From Planctomycetota bacterium (GTDB lineage Bacteria; Planctomycetota; SZUA-567; H5-PLA8; CALKMO01): 16,868 nucleotides of DNA. This document shows, in pieces, positions 11,180 to 16,868 of the stretch; positions within the stretch are counted from its first letter, which is position 1; each line of letters opens with the position of its first letter. The DNA lies in contig JAOACM010000029.1 of assembly GCA_026417845.1 (NCBI GenBank), forward strand, positions 1 to 16,868, read 5' to 3'. The position numbers were made by a program, and so were the translations under genes. The notes beneath the pieces are model-generated. The model worked only from the letters and a program-made list of their open reading frames with translations, ran no database searches and was not told the origin of the DNA.

Positions 11180-13683
11180 AGCGTTGTCGTCATGTTTTCC
11201 TGCTTGTCCTCCCGATCGGTATGGCGGCCGTGGCGAACGCGGGGGAAGAAAAGGGCGTGCCGCCGGCGTTCGAAAGGAAACCGGCCGTCAGGGTCGAGGG
11301 CGATGGGGTCCGGATAGAGTTTGCCGCCGACCGCGTTACCAATGTCGCGGTAGATATCCTCGATGCCGGAGGCAAGGTGGTCCGGCATCTGGCCGCCGGC
11401 ATGCTCGGCCCGCACGCGCCCGAACCGCTCGCCAGGGATACCCTCAGGCAATCGCTCCTCTGGGACCGGAAGGACGACGACGGCAAGCCCGTAGCGGGAC
11501 CTTGCAGTGTGCGCGTCGGCCTGGGCCTGGGCGTCAAGTACGCCGGCGAGTACGGCGGCGGCTACCAGCCGATCGAAGGGCTGCCCTGGGACGGTCGCAA
11601 CATAGACAACCTGAAGGCCGTGGCCTGCGGACCTGATGGCACCGTGTACATGCGCGGCGGCTTTTTCCACGGGCATATTGACCGCCATCCGCACCTGATC
11701 GCTCTGGACAAGGACGGCAACTACCTCCGCGAGATATATCCTCCTCCAGCCCGGCTCCTGCCCGACAAGGTTCCGGGCATGGCCACGCTCAGGTTGGCCG
11801 ACGGCAGCGTCATCCCGCAGGTCGGCTCATGGTGGGATCTTTTCATTCCTGAGATGACCGCAACCAGGCAGATGGTCGTCACCCCGGACGGCTTCCTTCT
11901 GCTTGCCACGGAGGCGCCGGATCATGTTACCGAACGCCGCGCGCTGCTGAAGATCGGCGCCGACGGCTCGATCCCCAGGGACGCATGGAGCCTCAAACTC
12001 CCACCCGGCATGCACACGCAGGGCTTCAGCATGGCCGCGAGCCTGGACGGCAAGGCGCTTTACGTCTCGGGGCTGGCAACCACCCGGCCGTCCAGGCCGC
12101 TGCACGCTGTCTACCGGCTGGAACTCGACGGGTCCAACAACTTCGCGCGGATATTTGGCGAGGAGGGCGTTGCCGGGGACGACGACAGGCATCTCAAGGA
12201 CCCCGCCGGCGTGGCCGTCGGGAAGGGCGGGACGATATTCGTCGCCGACTACGGTAATAACCGCCTGGTGGCCATCAGACGCGACGGGACATTCGCCGGT
12301 CAGGCCAGGGTTGACAGGCCTTTCGCGGTGGCCGCCGATCCCAGGAGCGGTGCCGTCTATGTGCTCTCTGCGTCCATCGGTCCGGCAAACGCCGGTTCTC
12401 CCGTGATCGTCGGGCGACTGACCAGGTTCAGCGCTGAGTTCAAAGAGGCCGGTTCGGCGGACGCGGCCGTCAAAGTGGACTTCGGTTACGGGAAGATACC
12501 CGCCCGCTTCGGCGGGATGGGAATCGGCCTTGCGGGCGACAAACCGGTCATCTGGATCGGCTGCACCAGCGAGCCGGACGGCTGCAATGGCTATCCCTAC
12601 GGATACGGGTTCGGAGTGGTCAAGGTGACCGATGAGGGCGAAGGGCTTTCCAGGCCGGTCTTCGTAGATATGAGCGCGGCGGTCTTCGAGGCCCGCCGGA
12701 AGAAGCACGCGTCGTCTTCGGCCCTCCAGCGCGACGGGTACAGCTACCACTACATAATGAAATCCTCCGGCGATCCATCGGTCATCTGGCTGACCCGCAA
12801 GGACGCGAAGGGGCAGGACGCTCCGTTCCCCGCGGCCGGCGACAAAAAATGGGCCGCGACGCTGGGACGGCCGTCCGCGCGCTATTACGGCGAGGCCCGC
12901 GTCAACTATCAGAACGACATCCTCTTCCGCTACTACAACTGGCTGGGCAACGATGAAAAGCGCAAGTATGGCGCAACGACTATTGACCAGTTCGCTCCCG
13001 ACGGATCCGTCAGGAAGCGCGAACTGGTATATGGGATGCACGAAGGCTGCTTCGCCACGCCATTCCTGGTGGATCGCAAGGGTAACATCTACGTCAGCGA
13101 CCACATCCAGCCGCCGGGCCGGGTCGCGCCGGAGGAAATCGAAGCGGCCTTCGCCGCCAACGGCTCCAAACCCGGCAGGACCTACGTGGAGACATATGGC
13201 AGCATATTCAAGTTCCCGCCGACCGGCGGAGGCTTCAGATGGGGCGAGGGAACGGCGGCCGGTCCGGTAAAGGGCGACCTGATCAGGAAACCGACAGCTG
13301 TCGAAGACAACGCCTGGAACAAAGTCAACAGGGCGGTTTGCGAAGGAGCCGAGTGGCAATTCTTCGGCATCGCGCCCGTGGCTGCTACACGCGGCACATG
13401 CATGTGCACGGGCGCCACACCGGCCCTCGACGGTCACGCCCGGGTCTACGTCCCGGACGCTTACCGGATGTGCGTGCACGTCCTCGACACCAACGGCAAC
13501 TACCTGTTGCGGATCGGGAAGTACGGCAACCAGGACGACGCCAAGGGGGCGATTGCCTTTGCCCGGCCGCGATTCGTGAGCGTCGCGGCGCCGGGCCGGA
13601 TCATCGTCACCGACCCCCAGAACGGCAAGGCGACCAGGATAGACCTCGTCTACGCCGCGGAGGCGACGGTAACGATCCCCTGA
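11176..13683 (+). CDS. Secreted NHL-type beta-propeller protein
   Basis: 835 aa. A signal peptide covers residues 1-22 (hydrophobic FLLVLPIGMAAVANA, cleavage after ANA). Residues about 40-115 look like a FlgD/Ig-like beta-sandwich (VDILDAGGKVVRHLAAGMLG ... LLWDRKDDDGKPVAGP). The rest consists of propeller repeats: VACGPDGTVYMRGG, LIALDKDGNYLREI, a canonical NHL blade at about 340-371 (PAGVAVGKGGTIFVADYGNNRLVAI), FLVDRKGNIYVSDH and ARVYVPDAYRMCVHVLDTNGNYLLRIG. Cys742 and Cys744 (GTCMCTG) sit just before the last blades, and C587-type Cys pairs are absent elsewhere. NHL propellers bind ligands or proteins, and some are lyases, but no catalytic triad can be identified. It overlaps the regulator by 4 bp and lies 118 bp before a glycosidase-like gene, so it is probably cotranscribed. 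Confidence 0.85.
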   Translation: MKRCRHVFLLVLPIGMAAVANAGEEKGVPPAFERKPAVRVEGDGVRIEFAADRVTNVAVDILDAGGKVVRHLAAGMLGPHAPEPLARDTLRQSLLWDRKDDDGKPVAGPCSVRVGLGLGVKYAGEYGGGYQPIEGLPWDGRNIDNLKAVACGPDGTVYMRGGFFHGHIDRHPHLIALDKDGNYLREIYPPPARLLPDKVPGMATLRLADGSVIPQVGSWWDLFIPEMTATRQMVVTPDGFLLLATEAPDHVTERRALLKIGADGSIPRDAWSLKLPPGMHTQGFSMAASLDGKALYVSGLATTRPSRPLHAVYRLELDGSNNFARIFGEEGVAGDDDRHLKDPAGVAVGKGGTIFVADYGNNRLVAIRRDGTFAGQARVDRPFAVAADPRSGAVYVLSASIGPANAGSPVIVGRLTRFSAEFKEAGSADAAVKVDFGYGKIPARFGGMGIGLAGDKPVIWIGCTSEPDGCNGYPYGYGFGVVKVTDEGEGLSRPVFVDMSAAVFEARRKKHASSSALQRDGYSYHYIMKSSGDPSVIWLTRKDAKGQDAPFPAAGDKKWAATLGRPSARYYGEARVNYQNDILFRYYNWLGNDEKRKYGATTIDQFAPDGSVRKRELVYGMHEGCFATPFLVDRKGNIYVSDHIQPPGRVAPEEIEAAFAANGSKPGRTYVETYGSIFKFPPTGGGFRWGEGTAAGPVKGDLIRKPTAVEDNAWNKVNRAVCEGAEWQFFGIAPVAATRGTCMCTGATPALDGHARVYVPDAYRMCVHVLDTNGNYLLRIGKYGNQDDAKGAIAFARPRFVSVAAPGRIIVTDPQNGKATRIDLVYAAEATVTIP

Positions 13684-13801
13684 GTGGGCCGGGTACGCGG
13701 CACGGTATCAGGGGCGGCGTCAGGCGCGAACGGCAGGCCGATCCATCCAGCGGCGGACGGGACGGGATCGCCCAAAAAGCCGGCGCGAAGGAGGCGGATT
13801 A

Positions 13802-15766
13802 ATGGCGATGAGCGGCGGAAGTCCGAAGGCGGGAGAAGCGGTCGCAGGCGCGGTTGCAGGAGGCCCGACGGTTTCAGCCATTCCGGCGCTTCTGGCTCTC
13901 CTGGCGGTCCCGGCCGCGATGGCCATCCTGGCCGGTCATGCCCCGGCCGGCGAAGGCGGGCCGGCCGCCCCGGTCCGGCCGGAGGGCGTGCAAGTCTGGA
14001 CCTGTGATGCGCCCGCGAGACTTACGGCTTTCGACGTTCCGCCGCCCGACGCCAGGCGGGAAATCAGGCTTGTCGGCATCCGCAACGCGCGTTTCTCCGG
14101 CCAGATCGTGCTGGCATCCGGCAGGCCGATCCGGGGCGTCAAGGTCAGGGCGGCCGACCTGGCCGCCGCGGAAGGCAAGGGCGCGATCCCGGCCGGACGG
14201 ATCGCCATCCGGTTCGCCATGCCGGGCGATCCGGCGCCCAGGAACATGTACGTGCCCGAATGCCGCTTCGACGCCCTGCTCTCCGACGCACCCAAGGAGG
14301 TCCCGGTCCGGACCGTACCGACAGACAACCGCTACAACGCGCCGAAGCTTCAGGCCGGCGCGATGCTGCCGGTCTGGGTGACCGTGAACGTCCCGGCCGG
14401 GGCGGCGCCGGGAGAGTACCGCGGCAAAGTCACTGTGGAGGCTGAGGGCCTGGCCGCGACGGACGTGCCGGTATCCATCAAGGTCCACGCCTGGACTATG
14501 CCCGAACCGAAGGACTATACCTGCCGGAACAATATCTGGCAGTCGCACGAATCGAGCGCGCTCTACTACGGCGTCCCATTGTGGTCGGAGAAACATTTCG
14601 AACTCATGGGCCGCGTACTCGAACAGACCAGGCGCATGGGCAACGGCTTATGCGTTGTGCACCTGATAAAGGGCGCCTACCACCAGGGCAATTCCGAGTC
14701 AATGGTTCGCTGGGTAAAGAAGGACGGGGGCGGATACGAGCACGACTTTTCGATCTTCGAGAAGTACCTGGATGTCTACGGGAAGGCGCTGGGCAGGCCG
14801 AACGTGTTGCTGCTGACCGTCTACCACCCGTATGTGGACACGAAGGACAAGGAAGGTAAGCCCACGGGCTTCGCGGCGGTGAGTCTGCTCGACAGGGCGG
14901 CCGGCAGAATCGAGGACATCAAGGCGCCGCCATACGGCACGGCGGAGGCGGCGGCGTTCTGGAAGCCGGTCCTCGACGGAGCCTTCGAGCGGATAAGGAA
15001 ACGCGGATGGCAGGACGCCGTCGTCATCGGCACGTCGTCCGACAACGGCCCGAAGACGCCGGCACCCTACGACACGCTGAAAGCGATATGGCCCGATTGC
15101 CGGATAATGTTTTCAGGCCATCCGCGACCGGGAAGCTTCAATACGGGCAACAAGGAGAAGCTTCCGGTCACCTGCGCCGAGCACGTCTGGGCGGCAGGCA
15201 CGCTCCGCAAAACGTATCCATGGCCTGTCGCCGCCCGCCCGGCCTCCGGCACCTTCGCCTTCTCCCGCGCCGGTGCCGGCATGTGCCACCTGCATCAGGA
15301 CGAGGAGCTTTTCGCCTACCGCGCCAACCCGGAGATGTGCCTGCAGTGCGGGCAGAACGGGATCGGCAGGGTCGGGGCCGACTTCTGGCCCGTGGGGGCG
15401 CGGAAGATCGCCCTGAGCGGCGACTCCGGGATGCACCTCGGTCCCAGCGCGAGCGTGACGGCGTTCGTTGCGCCCGGCCCGGACGGCCCGGTCCCGACCA
15501 CGCGGCTGGAGATGTTCGTGGAGGGGATGCAGGTCCGCGAGGCGCTCGGCTTCCTCCTCGGAGCGCTCGCCGATAGAAAGCTCGATCCGTCTCTGGCCGC
15601 AAGGTGCGGCGAGTACTTGAACGCGCGTGCGGCCGCCAACCTGCCGTTCCAGCCGAAATCCTACAACCTGGAGGTCGGCATGCCGTACCGTCCCGACTGG
15701 CAGGAACAGGACGAACGCCTCTTCGCACTCTGCGCCGAGGTGGCGAGCGCTATGGGGCTGAAGTAG
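13802..15766 (+). CDS. Secreted GH123 / DUF4091-like protein
   Basis: 654 aa; GGAGG stands 6 nt before the ATG. An unusually long N-terminal region precedes a hydrophobic export segment (about residues 26-46, IPALLALLAVPAAMAILAG). Residues about 63-118 form a module (VQVWT...IRLVGIRNARFSGQIV) shared with the next gene. Residues about 190-235 show the beta-sandwich end typical of GH123/DUF4091 proteins (PVWVTVNVPAGAAPGEYRGK, VTVEAEG, VPVSIKVHAWTMP). A barrel-like region follows to about residue 600 (HFELMGRVLEQTRRMGNG, VVIGTSSDNGP, IGRVGADFWPVGARK). GH123 enzymes are beta-N-acetylgalactosaminidases with an adjacent Asp-Glu pair. Here the analogous place may be D414-N415, so activity is uncertain. 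It is cotranscribed with the propeller gene, and the substrate is unknown. Confidence 0.75.
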   Translation: MAMSGGSPKAGEAVAGAVAGGPTVSAIPALLALLAVPAAMAILAGHAPAGEGGPAAPVRPEGVQVWTCDAPARLTAFDVPPPDARREIRLVGIRNARFSGQIVLASGRPIRGVKVRAADLAAAEGKGAIPAGRIAIRFAMPGDPAPRNMYVPECRFDALLSDAPKEVPVRTVPTDNRYNAPKLQAGAMLPVWVTVNVPAGAAPGEYRGKVTVEAEGLAATDVPVSIKVHAWTMPEPKDYTCRNNIWQSHESSALYYGVPLWSEKHFELMGRVLEQTRRMGNGLCVVHLIKGAYHQGNSESMVRWVKKDGGGYEHDFSIFEKYLDVYGKALGRPNVLLLTVYHPYVDTKDKEGKPTGFAAVSLLDRAAGRIEDIKAPPYGTAEAAAFWKPVLDGAFERIRKRGWQDAVVIGTSSDNGPKTPAPYDTLKAIWPDCRIMFSGHPRPGSFNTGNKEKLPVTCAEHVWAAGTLRKTYPWPVAARPASGTFAFSRAGAGMCHLHQDEELFAYRANPEMCLQCGQNGIGRVGADFWPVGARKIALSGDSGMHLGPSASVTAFVAPGPDGPVPTTRLEMFVEGMQVREALGFLLGALADRKLDPSLAARCGEYLNARAAANLPFQPKSYNLEVGMPYRPDWQEQDERLFALCAEVASAMGLK

Positions 15767-15788
15767 GCGCGCCACGGAGGAGGCCCGC

Positions 15789-16868
15789 ATGAATCGCATG
15801 ATTCTTCTCGGAGCGATGCTGTGCGCGGCCCCGGCCGCCTCCGCTCAGGGTGAAGCCTCAGCACGGTCGGGGACGGCGATACTGGACGGATCCGGAACGC
15901 TATGGCGGACCTGGATCGAGTGGAAGACTCCGGCCGTGCTTACCGCCAGCGGGAAGGTCCGTCCGCTTGCGGTCCAGCAGTACTGCTGGTGGATGGCGGA
16001 ACGCGCCGATGAGAAGGCTCAACCCCTTCCCGAATGGCGTTCGGACCCCGTTCCCGACGGATGGAGCGCGCCGGAGTTCGACGACGGCGACTGGCCACAG
16101 TCTTCCGGTCCCCAGGGTCCCGGCTATCGCCCCAGGGACTGGCTGCATCCGGGCTTCTCCATGTGGTCGCCGGGCAGCCCGTCGCAGGTCAACGCGGTAT
16201 GCTCGCGGGCGAAATTCCGGGTAAAGAATCCGGGCGGCGCCGGAAAGCTGAAACTGATCCTGCGCTACCAGGGCGGAGCCATTGTCTACGTCAATGGGAC
16301 GGAGATCGCGCGCGCCCACCTGCCCGCCGGCAGACACGCCCCCGATGTCCTCGCCGATCCCTACCCGGACGACGTCTACCTGGGGCCGGACGGGAAGCAG
16401 ATAACCGGCGAGGCCGACGCGAAGAGCTCGCCCGATCAGGCGGCGCAGTTTGCCAGGCGCATCCGGCGGCTGAATGCCGAAATCCCCGCGTCGGCGCTGC
16501 GCGCAGGGGTCAACGTTCTTGCCGTCGAGATCCGGCGGGCGCCGTACAAGGAAATCTGGCGCGGGCCGGTCAAGGAATATCATGGCGGCAGATTTCGCGA
16601 ATGGCCCTGGCCGTGGCCGCATTGCAGGCTGATCGAGGCCAGGCTGGAGGCGGATGGCGGGGCGGAGGGGGCGGTCGAGCCGAACGCCGGGCGTCCCGCC
16701 GGCATCCAGATATGGACGCCCCATCCATGGGCCACGGTCACCGGCCTCGATTACGGCGATCCATGCGAGGGGACCAGACCGATCCGCCTCGTGGGCTTTC
16801 GCAACGGCGCATTCTCCGGACAGCTTGTCGTCAGTTCCACCGGGGCTTTCGGCGGACTCTCCGCGTCA
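15789..16868 (+). CDS. Secreted multidomain protein, glycan-binding-like N-terminus (3' end outside window)
   Basis: The frame stays open for 360 codons to the window edge. The ATG at 15789 has GGAGGA 7 nt upstream and a signal peptide (MNRMILLGAMLCAAPAASAQ, cleavage after ASA). Residues about 35-200 resemble the jelly-roll 'sugar-binding' domains of GH2-like proteins: GWSAPEFDDGDWPQSSGPQG, then LKLILRYQGGAIVYVNGTEI with ARAHLPAG and ALRAGVNVLAVEIRR. From residue about 306 the sequence IQIWTPHPWATVTGLD...IRLVGFRNGAFSGQLV repeats the module at residues 63-118 of the preceding protein. The unseen part probably continues as a GH123/DUF4091-like domain. The gene starts 22 bp after the previous stop, so it is operonic. 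It is probably a paralogous fusion with an extra N-terminal domain. Confidence 0.8.
   Translation, partial: MNRMILLGAMLCAAPAASAQGEASARSGTAILDGSGTLWRTWIEWKTPAVLTASGKVRPLAVQQYCWWMAERADEKAQPLPEWRSDPVPDGWSAPEFDDGDWPQSSGPQGPGYRPRDWLHPGFSMWSPGSPSQVNAVCSRAKFRVKNPGGAGKLKLILRYQGGAIVYVNGTEIARAHLPAGRHAPDVLADPYPDDVYLGPDGKQITGEADAKSSPDQAAQFARRIRRLNAEIPASALRAGVNVLAVEIRRAPYKEIWRGPVKEYHGGRFREWPWPWPHCRLIEARLEADGGAEGAVEPNAGRPAGIQIWTPHPWATVTGLDYGDPCEGTRPIRLVGFRNGAFSGQLVVSSTGAFGGLSAS

Noticed and set aside
11827..13479. 550-codon open frame on the minus strand, opposite the propeller gene
   Set aside because: High GC keeps stops rare in this antisense frame. Its composition is not protein-like, while the + strand frame has a signal peptide and NHL blades.
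1..16868. tRNA, rRNA, CRISPR array, prophage or full insertion sequence
   Set aside because: No cloverleaf-like or rRNA core sequence, no regularly spaced repeats and no transposase or integrase frame was found on either strand by reading.

Overview
The window is high-GC bacterial DNA (with one sharp AT-rich island near 9.85-9.96 kb). It combines a conserved ribosomal operon, a proline-rich FHA-domain membrane protein, a C-terminal-receiver response regulator, and a locus of large secreted proteins driven by a hybrid GntR/LacI-type regulator. GntR-headed sugar sensors next to secreted NHL propellers and GH123/DUF4091-like proteins are typical of Planctomycetota, Lentisphaerota and Kiritimatiellota. 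I therefore favour a PVC-type (probably planctomycete-like) genome, by inference only, since no rRNA or lineage marker is present. No CRISPR array, tRNA, rRNA or transposase gene was recognised.

Left region (1-4385): the 3' end of an ArsB/NhaD-type anion permease is followed by rpsP, trmD and rplS, all on the + strand, with rimM missing from its usual place. A small two-helix membrane protein follows. The gaps between these genes are full of short transposase-less inverted-repeat elements. Family A is about 127-131 bp with ends close to GTAATTGTTTGCCG, and two copies have 8-9 bp flanking direct repeats. Family B is about 78-82 bp with ends close to GCCTATCCGGAAACTCCCG. One A copy carries two B copies inside it. 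I found none of these elements in the right 10 kb.

Middle region (4386-9518): a very long Ala/Pro-rich protein has an N-terminal FHA domain and a C-terminal membrane anchor. It converges on a minus-strand response regulator with an unrecognised N-terminal helical region, a Pro-rich linker and a C-terminal receiver domain. A minus-strand outer-membrane beta-barrel protein follows.

Right region (9519-16868): an AT-rich leader with a candidate promoter and a 19-bp inverted-repeat operator precedes a GntR-HTH/LacI-sensor regulator. The regulator overlaps the next gene by ATGA. It is followed by a secreted NHL-type beta-propeller protein, a GH123/DUF4091-like secreted protein, and the 5' part of another secreted protein. 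That last gene carries the same 'IRLVG-RN--FSGQ' module as its neighbour. The layout suggests a ligand-inducible locus for an extracellular glycan or glycoconjugate. The substrate and chemistry cannot be read from the sequence.
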